This document shows, piece after piece, positions 17,077 to 24,111 of a stretch of DNA of 25,717 nucleotides. The stretch is taken from positions 1 through 25,717 of the forward strand of contig JAKBBE010000031.1 in NCBI GenBank assembly GCA_021826035.1. The letters are read 5' to 3'. This DNA is from Pseudomonadota bacterium (GTDB lineage Bacteria > Pseudomonadota > Gammaproteobacteria > Steroidobacterales > Steroidobacteraceae). Every line of letters starts with the position of its first letter. The first letter of the stretch is position 1. Both the position numbers and the translations under genes were made by a program. Below the pieces are notes generated by a model, which ran no database searches, was not told the DNA's origin, and saw only the letters and a program-made list of their open reading frames with translations.

Positions 17077-17359
17077 ATGGAAGCTGTGATTTTCCCCGGT
17101 CTTCGTCCGGACCTTACCGTCCGTTACACCTTTCTCTGGAACCCCGAAAATGATGCAGGATGGGACGAGGGAGACAAGGACCTCCCCTGCGCCATCGTGC
17201 TAGCGGTCCCGGACGACGGGCAGCAGAAAGTCATCGTCCCCCGTCACGCGCCGTCCACCGAGACATCCGGAAGAGGCCCTAGAGATTCTGGCTGCGCCCC
17301 CCAATGCCTCAGGCTCGATGAATGAACTGACCTTGACCCGAAGCTCCCCGAGAACTTGA
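17077..17359 (+). pseudogene. Decayed PemK-like (MazF-fold) toxin gene
   Basis: The first ~50 codons match a widespread PemK-like plasmid-maintenance toxin family: FPGLRPDLTVRYTFLWNPEN corresponds to the usual FPxPxPGLVIRYxYLW start, and KDLPCAIVLAVPDD to DRPCAVVLAV. After QQKVIV the expected APITHxPP is reduced to PRHAPS, then the frame shifts. The continuation EILAAPPNASGSMNE, matching the usual EIPAATKRRLGLDDE-like segment, is in another frame and ends near 17359. The conserved C-terminal WIVLTEVNRF-like block is missing. An intact member would be about 100-110 aa and would cleave mRNA. No intact antitoxin is present upstream, consistent with loss of the pair. Confidence 0.55.
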
Positions 17360-17377
17360 GGACGGTTCGCTTTTTCC

Positions 17378-17764
17378 CTATTCGCCCGTCAGATAGCGGT
17401 ACTGTTCTGCGTCGAGCGGCACCACGCTCAACCTCCCCTGGCGCACCAGCGGGGATTCGCGAAAAAGTCTACTCGCCTTGATTTCTGCGAGTGGCACCGT
17501 CCTCGGCAACTGCTTCAGCACTTTGATGTTCACATTCGGCTCCCCGTCCTGTGCTTCATGCACTGACGTCACGCTCGCGGTGCCCACCGCACTTCGTATA
17601 GTGGCCGTCTCGTAGATCACCAGCTTGTCACCAGCCTTCATCCCACGCAGAAACTTCAACGCCGCCGGATTTGCGACTCCATCCCAAACCGTCTCCCGGT
17701 CCCGTGCCAGATCCGCAAACGAGTAGTCGGACGGCTCTGTCTTAAGTAGATAATGGGCGCGCAC
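17378..17764 (-). CDS. EVE-domain protein (thymocyte nuclear protein 1-like)
   Basis: 128 aa consisting of one EVE domain, a PUA-related fold that reads modified bases in RNA or DNA. Matching segments are YLLKTEPSDYSFADL at the N-terminus, TVWDGVANPAALKFLRGM, GDKLVIYET, VGTASVTS and the C-terminal PLVRQGRLSVVPLDAEQYRYL. It starts with GTG at 17764; AGGAG lies 6 nt upstream. It is slightly shorter than the typical 140-155 aa family length, but the domain looks complete. Stand-alone EVE proteins are mostly housekeeping, while EVE fused to nucleases occurs in modification-dependent restriction. It lies just outside the proposed island boundary. Confidence 0.88.
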   Translation of the reverse strand: MRAHYLLKTEPSDYSFADLARDRETVWDGVANPAALKFLRGMKAGDKLVIYETATIRSAVGTASVTSVHEAQDGEPNVNIKVLKQLPRTVPLAEIKASRLFRESPLVRQGRLSVVPLDAEQYRYLTGE

Positions 17765-18315
17765 GTCATCTCCTCATGGTGGTCTGCAAGACATTCGACT
17801 TCGCAACCCGCTGCGTCGTCACCAAACAGCCGCTCCACTCGACGGCTTGAATTCGAACTGACACTTGCAGTTCCAATACGCGAGTTCGATCGTAGCGAAA
17901 GTCACGGCACCGGTCCGACATGACCTGAACTCGATCAGTCGTACCGCACAGGCGGCACGGGGCGCCGTACATCTCATGATACCCAACCCTGATTCTCCGA
18001 CGCACCCGTTTTCGACGGGGTGAATTCTCAGGGAACTCGAGCACTGAGGCCGCCGACGCGCAGCGCTTGCGGCGATGTTTCCCGAAAGCTCCCAAGCTCT
18101 TGTTTCGCTGAGGCGACCTGTACGGCTCAAATCTCATACCGGACGCCGATGACTGCGCCTGGCTTTCGCCGGGTCACGTCACGGCCATCTCCGGACAAAG
18201 GCTCCCGGAGATCACCGTCTCGCCATGAAATGCATGAGGATTCGTTGGTGACCTCTATGCTTTCTCGGGTTCTGGAATTGCCCCTATGCGATCGCGCCAG
18301 CTCAAGTTCCGGGTT
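17765..18315. other. 550-bp stretch upstream of the EVE gene, no confident gene
   Basis: Two overlapping minus-strand frames (17766-18137 and 17819-18130) contain pieces such as YGAPCRLCGTTDRV and TIELAYWNCKCQFEFKP that hint at a small zinc-ribbon-like protein broken by a frameshift. There is no good start site and I do not recognise the family. The promoter of the EVE gene must lie here. Confidence 0.3.
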
Positions 18316-18352
18316 CGGTATCGAATCCCTGACACGCGGCTTTTTCAGTCCG
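18316..18352. repeat. tRNA-Phe 3'-half-like repeat, putative left attachment site
   Basis: This 37-nt segment aligns with 25611-25646 of the tRNA-Phe gene in the same orientation: 31 of the 36 tRNA positions are identical, with five mismatches and one inserted T. The conserved cores are GACACGCGG and TTTTCAGTCCG, covering the anticodon loop and T-arm side. The acceptor stem is not preserved. The transporter gene stop codon (18345-18347) falls inside it. It is probably an attR-like scar from tRNA-Phe-directed integration. Confidence 0.5.
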
Positions 18353-19736
18353 GTGGGGCCGCCGTGCAACGATCTGAAGCATGTTCAGCATTCGACCGCG
18401 CCTCAGCCGCGGTCCTCGCGCGTAGCCGGACCGGAGCAGTCTCCGGATACAGCATGTAGGCGATCTGCCCAAGCACGGTAAACCCGATCAGGTACCAGGC
18501 GGGGGCGACCGCACTCCCTGTGACGTGAATGATCCAGGTGACCACCAGCTGAGTCGTTCCACCGAATATTGCGACGGAAAGAGCGTAGACGGTGCCGAAG
18601 CCGCCACTGCGGATCTTCGGCGGCAGCGACTCGATGAATGCCGCAAAGAACGAGCCCATGCGCAGAGAATACGCGGCGTTCAGGAGGACCATGGCCCAGA
18701 TCAACGCCGTGACCGAGCGCGCGGTGACGACCCAGAGGAACGCGGGGTAAATGCCCAGTAGAAAGGCAAGATTCCCCCAGACGTTGACGGGCTTGCGTCC
18801 GTACCGGTCCGAAAGACGCCCCCCGATCAGGATGCAGGGGATCTCCACGCTGTATCCGGCGAGGCTCGCCAGGAATCCCGCGCGCGGCGGCAGGTGCAAC
18901 GTCGTCTGCGCGTAGGTGGCCATGTACACAAAGATGTATGTACCGACGGTGCCTGCCGCAATCGCCATCAAGCCGAATACCATGGCTCTCCAGTGACTGC
19001 GCACCAGTTCCAGGCGCCCGGGCTGAGCCGAAGCCGGCGACGACCCGCCGACCGACCGGAAGTATTCCGCATCCTGCTCGTGCAGGGTCTCTGCAAGATG
19101 TCGGCGCAGCCAGTATCCACACGGCACGATCGCGGCCCCGATCAGGAAGGCGATGCGCCAACCGTAACCGTCGAGCGCCGCGGGCGAGAGGAAGGCCGCG
19201 AGTACGGTCCCCACGAGGCTTCCCAGCACCAGCGCGATCGCCTGGCTCACGCCCTGCCATGAGACGACCTCGGCGCGACGCTCCGGCGGTGCGGCCTCCA
19301 CGAGAAACGCGCTGTTCGCACCGACTTCTCCGCCCAGCGAAAAGCCTTGCAGCAGACGCGCAATCACGGCGAGCACGGGCGCCGCAATACCGATCACGGC
19401 GTATGAGGGGATGCACGCCAGCGCCACCATGGCGATGCCGATCATGGACAAGCTGAGCACCATGGCGGGCCGGCGCCCGACTCTGTCGGCATACGCACCG
19501 AGCACCACGGCACCCAACGGCCGGGTGAGAAACCCGACTCCAAAGGTCGCCAGCGACAGCATCAGGCTGACGTACGAGCTGGTTGCCGGAAAGAATGCCC
19601 GGCCGATCTGGACGGCGAACAGTCCGTAGATGAAGAAATCGTAGAATTCGAGAGCATTACCGACGGTCGCGGCGATGATAGCCCGCGGTCGCGCCCCGGC
19701 CTGCTCGTCGTTCGTCGTTTCGGCCATCGTGCTCAC
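18345..19736 (-). CDS. MFS transporter, metabolite:H+ symporter (MHS) family
   Basis: 463 aa with about 12 membrane helices. MHS signature segments are GNALEFYDFFIYGLFA (first helix), GVGFLTRPLGAVVLGAYADRVGRR (helix 2-3 loop), RLLQGFSLGGEVGANSAFLVE (helix 4) and a second-half loop GRLSDRYGRKPVNVWG. MHS members (KgtP, ProP, CitA and others) take up organic acids or osmolytes with protons across the inner membrane; alpha-ketoglutarate, citrate or shikimate-type acids are candidates. Translation may start at GTG 19736 or at ATG 19727, which is better placed after the GTGAG. The last two codons and the stop lie in the tRNA-like repeat, suggesting that the present C-terminus was set by integration. 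A possible operator is at 19806-19822. Confidence 0.87.
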   Translation of the reverse strand: MSTMAETTNDEQAGARPRAIIAATVGNALEFYDFFIYGLFAVQIGRAFFPATSSYVSLMLSLATFGVGFLTRPLGAVVLGAYADRVGRRPAMVLSLSMIGIAMVALACIPSYAVIGIAAPVLAVIARLLQGFSLGGEVGANSAFLVEAAPPERRAEVVSWQGVSQAIALVLGSLVGTVLAAFLSPAALDGYGWRIAFLIGAAIVPCGYWLRRHLAETLHEQDAEYFRSVGGSSPASAQPGRLELVRSHWRAMVFGLMAIAAGTVGTYIFVYMATYAQTTLHLPPRAGFLASLAGYSVEIPCILIGGRLSDRYGRKPVNVWGNLAFLLGIYPAFLWVVTARSVTALIWAMVLLNAAYSLRMGSFFAAFIESLPPKIRSGGFGTVYALSVAIFGGTTQLVVTWIIHVTGSAVAPAWYLIGFTVLGQIAYMLYPETAPVRLRARTAAEARSNAEHASDRCTAAPPD

Positions 19737-19805
19737 TCACCGGGAAACCAAGGGCGAGCTTACGCGCGGCGTTCTCGGCAGTACAATACGGAAACGAAGA
19801 TCGCG

Positions 19806-19822
19806 TGCACTAATGCAGTGCA
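19806..19822. promoter_or_regulatory. Candidate operator upstream of the MHS transporter
   Basis: A perfect inverted repeat TGCACT-N5-AGTGCA sits 70-86 bp upstream of the transporter start, with further half-sites (GTGCAT, ATGCAC) in the next 30 bp. This is the size and spacing expected for a dimeric repressor site. There is no other gene between 19737 and 20202 that I can support. Confidence 0.3.
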
Positions 19823-20202
19823 TGGGCGATGCACAATTCGAGTGCATCCGCCGAGCGCAATGCGTTCTGGCCGCCGAATTGGGTGCACCGCCTTATGATC
19901 GCTCGCTCGCCTCAATCAACGATGCCGTTCAGGCGACGGCTATCACACAGCGATCTCGACGTTGCTCAGTCCCCCTTGCCCCTTCCGGGCCTCGGTTGCC
20001 GCGGGCTACGGACCTGCGCCATCGCGTGATGCGACACACATCCCGAGCCACGGGGCAACGGATGTCTCACCGAACCACCTCGTTCCCCTTGAGGATTTGA
20101 GTTCATTCGAGATGCGTTATCCTGAATTCCCACGGAACGGCGCGGCGAATTCATGTGCCACGCCACAACAACAGTGCTTCACGCCATAGAATAGGACTTC
20201 CG

Positions 20203-20418
20203 ATGAAGCTCAGCACCGCACTAAATCTAATCTCATTATTGCTTCTTCTAAGCACTGGGAATGTCGTCTTTTCTTGGAAAGACAAGCGCACACTCGGCCA
20301 GATCTACCAAGATGCCAAGACGGGAAAACTTCGCTCTTCACGTTATGCGAAGATCATCACACCGGTGGCGATCCTGCTGGGCATCATTGGCACCTATTTG
20401 GCCATGACCTCGCGCTGA
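20203..20418 (+). CDS. Small two-helix membrane protein, unknown function
   Basis: 71 aa. An N-terminal hydrophobic helix (LNLISLLLLLSTGNVVF) and a C-terminal one (IITPVAILLGIIGTYLAM) flank a charged loop (WKDKRTLGQIYQDAKTGKLR), giving a hairpin in the inner membrane. The ATG at 20203 is preceded by AGGA 7 nt upstream, and codon use is ordinary, so this is likely a real gene; an in-frame upstream start at 20155 lacks a ribosome-binding site. Lower GC than the flanking operons suggests transfer with the island. Size and topology would suit a small toxin, holin-like or stress protein, but nothing identifies it. Confidence 0.6.
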   Translation: MKLSTALNLISLLLLLSTGNVVFSWKDKRTLGQIYQDAKTGKLRSSRYAKIITPVAILLGIIGTYLAMTSR

Positions 20419-21238
20419 TGCGGGTAATCCTCGGTGGCCCATTGACGGGCCTCGGGTTACTACAGATTGTCTACACTGTGTGTCAATGCCTGTACGCTCG
20501 CGCCAGCGAAAACTGCAGCTGAATACATCATCCAAAATCGAGCACCGTGAAGGGGTTCGGACGGCGCGGAGTGGAATTCAGAATTGTGGTTTCTTGGCTC
20601 GGATGAGTTCGTACTCCGCAGATGACTGGGGCCGCCGATCAGGCTGATCATCGACGAGAGCTCGCAGTGGCTCGAGCGCGACGCACCGGCATTCATCGGT
20701 CACTCGTCGTTCTGCGTGAACAACAGAAATCCCCGTAAGACGCGCGCTCCCGGTCTCGTTCGAGAATTTGCACGATCTTGAATTGGCAGCTTCACATCAG
20801 GTGTGAGCCGTTATCAAAAACTCATCGAGAGAAGATTGACGCGATTTTTCCTCACATTTTGGAATCGCTGATTGAGATCTCCTCGATTACGCGCTCTGAT
20901 GAGCGTCATCAACGACTGGTCTTGACCGGGCGTTCCCGTCATCTGTGCAATACGCACTGCGGGAAACCCTGGAAACTCCACGCCTCAAGTCGCTAGTTGC
21001 ACATCAGCAAAGGCCGCTTTTCCTGGCAACCGAACTCAAGACAAGGTGCTCACGCTCGCGAGCACTCGGCTCAATCTGGGAGAATGGCCATTAGGATCGA
21101 CGGTCCCGGAAGGGTCGGGGCATTCCACCACGGCATTCAGAGCGAGAATATCGATGTTGACCGGAAAGACGCAGATTGAATGCCCCCTCATTGACGGACA
21201 TCCAATGGAGGGATTAATCCCACCCTTTGGAGGTCATT
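20419..21238. other. 820-bp decayed, lower-GC stretch with one IS terminus
   Basis: No convincing gene on either strand. Short frames such as 20778-20996 resemble no family I know. At 20963-20980 is an 18-nt segment differing in one base from part of the IS terminal repeat at 22919-22946, so a lost IS copy probably ended here. Confidence 0.5.
20963..20980 (+). repeat. IS terminal-repeat fragment
   Basis: 17 of 18 bases match positions 22929-22944 and flanks of the full 28-bp repeat (core GAAACCCTGG, ending ACTCCA), in the same orientation. It probably marks the right end of a deleted IS copy. Confidence 0.45.
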
Positions 21239-21500
21239 ATGGAATGTCAGGTTCGTGCTCAAGGTACGGCCGATTCCAAGGCCTACGCAGAGACTCTCGG
21301 GGCAACCAAGGCGGCTCGCATGCTCGACATCTAGGTCAAGACGCTGGCCAATTGGATCCGCATCTCCCGTATTGGAGTGGGGTTCGTCCAGGACGGAAAG
21401 CGCCGTCCTGTCAGCGATCTGGAAGCTGAGAATGCACGACTTCGAGCCGAGAATACGCAACTGCGCATGGAGCGTGATTTTATGAAAGTCGCTGTTGGAG
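21239..21500 (+). pseudogene. IS3-family transposase OrfA remnant
   Basis: ATG at 21239 preceded by GGAGG. The frame reads GATKAARMLDI, an in-frame TAG at 21332-21334, then VKTLANWIRISRIG, GKRRPVSDLEAENARLRAEN and LRMERDFMKVA, i.e. the helix-turn-helix followed by the leucine-zipper end typical of IS3 OrfA (usually ...MERDILKKAAAYFA). Homology stops near 21490, where unrelated sequence begins. The matching OrfB piece lies 1.2 kb downstream at 22685. Confidence 0.85.
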
Positions 21501-21508
21501 GATTCCCA

Positions 21509-22054
21509 ATGCCAATGCCCGAATTTGTCAGTGCCGCGGAGGCCGTCGAAGTGCGACGCGCGACCGCGCGGTCGTCGCGAGCGGCTGGTGTAGCGTGCGT
21601 GTCGATGGCCGTGGGGAGTGCCTTCGCGGGCGTCGCTGGGGCCAACCCGTACGTCCCGCTACGCCTTTATGAGGGCGCCTGGACTGTCACGACGGCCGGC
21701 CAATCCAAGCCGGATCGACTCGTCAATGCCTGCGCCAGGGCGGGTCGGTTTTTCGCCTGTCAGCAAACCGTCAACGGCAAGCCGGGCCCGCTGGTGATAT
21801 TCATTCCCTCCTCCCGCGGACGCTACCATACGCAGGTCGTGGAGGCTGACGGTGCGGCGCTTGGACCGCCAGGCACGCTGAGCATCTCGGGCGATCACTG
21901 GGTGTATCTTTCCGGGCCGAATTCCAAAGGCATCCGCTACCGCACGACGAACGACTTTGAAGGACCAAACAAAATTCGCTTCGCGGTTGCTCATTCGAGC
22001 GACGGCAAGAGATGGACCGTGACGGTTTCGGGAGTCGAGGTACGGGCGCGCTGA
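21509..22054 (+). CDS. Secreted protein of unknown function
   Basis: 181 aa. After a 25-residue basic lead (MPMPEFVSAAEAVEVRRATA), a hydrophobic stretch SRAAGVACVSMAVGSAFAGVAGA suggests an unusually long signal peptide, cleaved before NPYVPLRLYEGAW. The mature part is a compact beta-rich domain: LYEGAWTVTTAG, two Cys in NACARAGRFFACQQ (probable disulfide), GPLVIFIPSS, GDHWVYLSG and FEGPNKIRFAVAHSSDGKRWTV. It resembles small periplasmic proteins of unknown function found in proteobacteria; I cannot name the family. The ATG at 21509 has TTGGAGG 8 nt upstream, and this ribosome-binding site lies at the very end of the IS3 OrfA remnant. An alternative is fusion to the OrfA tail from GTG 21377, which is less likely for an exported protein. 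Confidence 0.65.
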   Translation: MPMPEFVSAAEAVEVRRATARSSRAAGVACVSMAVGSAFAGVAGANPYVPLRLYEGAWTVTTAGQSKPDRLVNACARAGRFFACQQTVNGKPGPLVIFIPSSRGRYHTQVVEADGAALGPPGTLSISGDHWVYLSGPNSKGIRYRTTNDFEGPNKIRFAVAHSSDGKRWTVTVSGVEVRAR

Positions 22055-22118
22055 GCACCTTGCAGACGGTTAGGAGAAGCGGGATCTCGCTACCGGCACT
22101 CTTGACACCGAAAGCAAG

Positions 22119-22146
22119 GGGAGTCCGACTATGCCCGGTGACTCCC
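22119..22146 (-). terminator. Terminator hairpin of the PEP-CTERM gene
   Basis: Arms 22119-22125 and 22140-22146 form a perfect 7-bp stem. On the minus strand it is followed by CCTTGCTTTC, a partial T-rich tail. It overlaps the last codons of the PEP-CTERM remnant, as is often seen. Confidence 0.55.
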
Positions 22147-22577
22147 TCGCCGCCGTCGAATCGAAGCCCAGGAAAGCGCCAGAATTCCCAATCCGGAGAT
22201 GCTGAGCGTGCCCGGCTCCGCCAAGGTCCCGATACTGCCGGTAGACCCGAGGAAAGGATCCAAAGCGCCTCCGCCGCCGAGGCTGTACACGTTGCCCGCG
22301 AGGTGCGCGTTCTGCGGATCTTTCGCGTTGAAATACACTGTCACACCGTTCGATGCAGTCAGGTCGGACAGCTGTCCGAGACGACCCTGCAGGTCGAGGT
22401 CATTCACGTATTGAGCATCGGCCGAACCCTGCATCAGATCCAGACTATTCCCCGCGGTCCGCTCCAAAGTATCCCACGCAAAGTTGTTCACAAGCTCGCT
22501 ACCACTCGTACCGGTCAGCGATGACTCGTGCGCGCTGCCCAAGTGGAGAGGACTCTCGTCTTTGCGGGGCTGCAGCC
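22129..22577 (-). pseudogene. PEP-CTERM sorting-domain protein, 5'-truncated by an IS end
   Basis: About 149 codons of the C-terminal part remain. They end in LAEPGTLSISGLGILALSW followed by IRRRRG: the proline-glutamate-proline-like box (here AEP), a membrane helix and a basic tail, the sorting signal handled by exosortase (EpsH/XrtA) in PEP-CTERM systems. The preceding region (VNDLDLQGRLGQLSDL, VTVYFNAKDPQNAHLAG, NVYSLGGGG) looks like the usual beta-sandwich of such secreted proteins. No signal peptide remains. Upstream on the minus strand the reading runs into the 28-bp IS repeat at 22605-22578, which marks the truncation. No exosortase gene is in this window. Confidence 0.7.
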
Positions 22578-22605
22578 GTTGGAGTTCCCAGAGCTTCGTG
22601 GACAC
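22578..22605 (-). repeat. 28-bp IS terminal inverted repeat, copy 1
   Basis: The reverse complement of this segment matches 22919-22946 at 26 of 28 bases. It abuts the truncated PEP-CTERM gene and is probably the right end of an IS3-type copy lying on the minus strand, mostly deleted. Confidence 0.65.
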
Positions 22606-22684
22606 TCTATAGCTGTTGGAACCGCTAGCCGGAGGGGTCGAAATCGTCAAACCATCACAAAATCTACGCGTTCGGCGCGTCTCC

Positions 22685-22876
22685 GATTTCATCAAGGCGC
22701 ATGCCCGAAAATACCCGGTCCAGACGATGTACCGGATCCTGGACGTAGTCCCGAGTAGGGATTATTAGTGGCGGCATAAGCGAGTAGCCGACCGCGCTAT
22801 CGAGAATGCCCGCCTGCTTCGCGCATTACATGCTTTTATAATCGAGAGCGGCGCCAGAGCTATCCCAACGGCGTGA
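22685..22876 (+). pseudogene. IS3-family transposase OrfB N-terminal remnant
   Basis: The frame reads FIKAHARKYPVQTMYRILDV, DY, an in-frame TAG (22766-22768), then WRHKRVADRAIENARLLRAL and HAFIIESGARAIP, ending at TGA 22874-22876. This is the start of an IS3 OrfB (typical pattern FIxxHAxxYPVxxMCRVLGVSxSGYYAWR...). The DDE catalytic core is absent: sequence jumps from here to the IS right end at 22919-22946, an internal deletion. Confidence 0.85.
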
Positions 22877-22918
22877 GCCCAGTCAAACACCAGGACGCCG
22901 TCAAGCCGAAGTAATCCG

Positions 22919-22946
22919 GTGTCCACGAAACCCTGGGAACTCCAAC
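22919..22946 (+). repeat. 28-bp IS terminal inverted repeat, copy 2 (right end of the OrfB remnant)
   Basis: Inverted partner of 22578-22605 (26 of 28 bases). It lies 43 bp after the OrfB remnant, where an IS3 right end is expected; TGTCCACGAAACC reads into the outer end GGGAACTCCA. The segment 22947-23112 after it holds no gene beyond the ribosome-binding site of the next one. Confidence 0.65.
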
Positions 22947-23112
22947 CTCTCGTCGTGATGACGACTTTGGCACGGATCTCCGGGTGAGATTCTCCACATA
23001 AGCACTGAGGACGCAGTTTACCTTGGCTCAGGTGGTGGTTAAGGTGCTGGTTGACGTGGGTCGAATGTCGCCGGACACTTGAAGTCAGGCAAAGGCTATC
23101 TCGGGAGTTCTT

Positions 23113-24012
23113 ATGCCCCGATCTGCGACTCTCAAGTCCGTCGCTTTAGACCTTTTGGCCGGCCTAATAGCATTCTCAATCGTCTTCACTTGGCTCGTTC
23201 TTTCAGGGAAAAACAACCTACAGTTGTTCACGCTGATAACTACTGTATTGTTTTTCTCGGCAGGGTTGATACGCGGCGCAGATGTGCCGCGGAACGTAAT
23301 TCTGACGGCAATTTTTGTTGGTGCCGGCGGAATTGTGCCCGTCGCGATCATGAGAGTAACTAGGTTCGCGCTGACCGGATACGGATATGTGCCGTTCTTC
23401 GTCGCATTTTCGCTGCTGATGGCGGCCGTGGGAGTCGGAATGCGCCACCTCTTCTTACGGGACCGCGCCTGGCTGGCGTCGATATTGGCTTTGATTTCGC
23501 TCAGTAGCTCAACACTCGCGATCATGGTCGTCACCCCGCCGTTGATCGCAAATTGGTCGAACAAGACGCTCGACATTCCGGCGCCTGCTTTCTCGCTGGA
23601 GACTCCAGAACGGAAGACCGTGACCTCGGCTCAACTGCGTGGCCACGTGGTCGTACTCGCGTTTTGGGCAACCTGGTGCGCTCCGTGCCGACAAGAATTG
23701 CCCGATCTGCAGAAAGTATACGAGCGCTACAAGCATAATCCGAATGTGGCATTTTTCGCGGTGGACGGTCCTTGGGGGGGTGACACTATCGGGAAGGAAT
23801 CGGCGTTTGTCACCCGAATCAACGTGAGCTTGCCGCTCGCATTCGACTCACATGGGGCCGCGCGGGCGTTAGGCGTGCTGGGCTTCCCTGCTTTGGTAAT
23901 CCTCGGCCTCAACGGTCACATTCGTCTCTTTCACAATGGCTACGATGCCTCTGAGCACCTTGCACGGCAGGTCGCAACGGATGTGGGGGGCCTGGAAGCA
24001 AGCAGTACATAA
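23113..24012 (+). CDS. Membrane-anchored TlpA/ResA-like thioredoxin-fold protein
   Basis: 299 aa. Residues 10-145 hold four to five membrane helices (DLLAGLIAFSIVFTWLVL, LITTVLFFSAGL, VILTAIFVGAGGIVPVAIM, YVPFFVAFSLLMAAVGVGM and WLASILALISL onward). Residues 155-295 form a thioredoxin-like AhpC/TSA domain: IPAPAFSLETPE, LRGHVVVLAFWATWCAPCRQELPDLQK with the redox pair Cys189/Cys192, then VAFFAVDG and the cis-Pro segment LGFPALVILGLNGHI. TlpA/ResA proteins reduce disulfides in the periplasm, for example during cytochrome c maturation or in DsbD-like electron relay. A multi-helix anchor rather than a single one is less usual. The ATG at 23113 has GGGAG 5 nt upstream. It is flanked by IS debris and recombinase genes. 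Confidence 0.85.
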   Translation: MPRSATLKSVALDLLAGLIAFSIVFTWLVLSGKNNLQLFTLITTVLFFSAGLIRGADVPRNVILTAIFVGAGGIVPVAIMRVTRFALTGYGYVPFFVAFSLLMAAVGVGMRHLFLRDRAWLASILALISLSSSTLAIMVVTPPLIANWSNKTLDIPAPAFSLETPERKTVTSAQLRGHVVVLAFWATWCAPCRQELPDLQKVYERYKHNPNVAFFAVDGPWGGDTIGKESAFVTRINVSLPLAFDSHGAARALGVLGFPALVILGLNGHIRLFHNGYDASEHLARQVATDVGGLEASST

Positions 24013-24111
24013 ATTTCTTATGCCTGCTCTGACGTCACGACCCGACAGGACTCCCCCGAGAGCGGGGCAGGATAAGCGTAGGCATAATCGTCGCCTCGCG
24101 AATGCTGGTTG

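Noticed and set aside
20778..20996. 72-codon plus-strand frame
   Set aside because: No ribosome-binding site, no family resemblance, and its end runs into the IS terminal-repeat fragment.
21870..21895. Similarity of a GTLSIS segment in the secreted protein to the PEP-CTERM motif of the neighbouring remnant
   Set aside because: In the secreted protein it is internal, followed by a polar stretch and not by a membrane helix plus basic tail, so it is not a sorting signal; likely chance.
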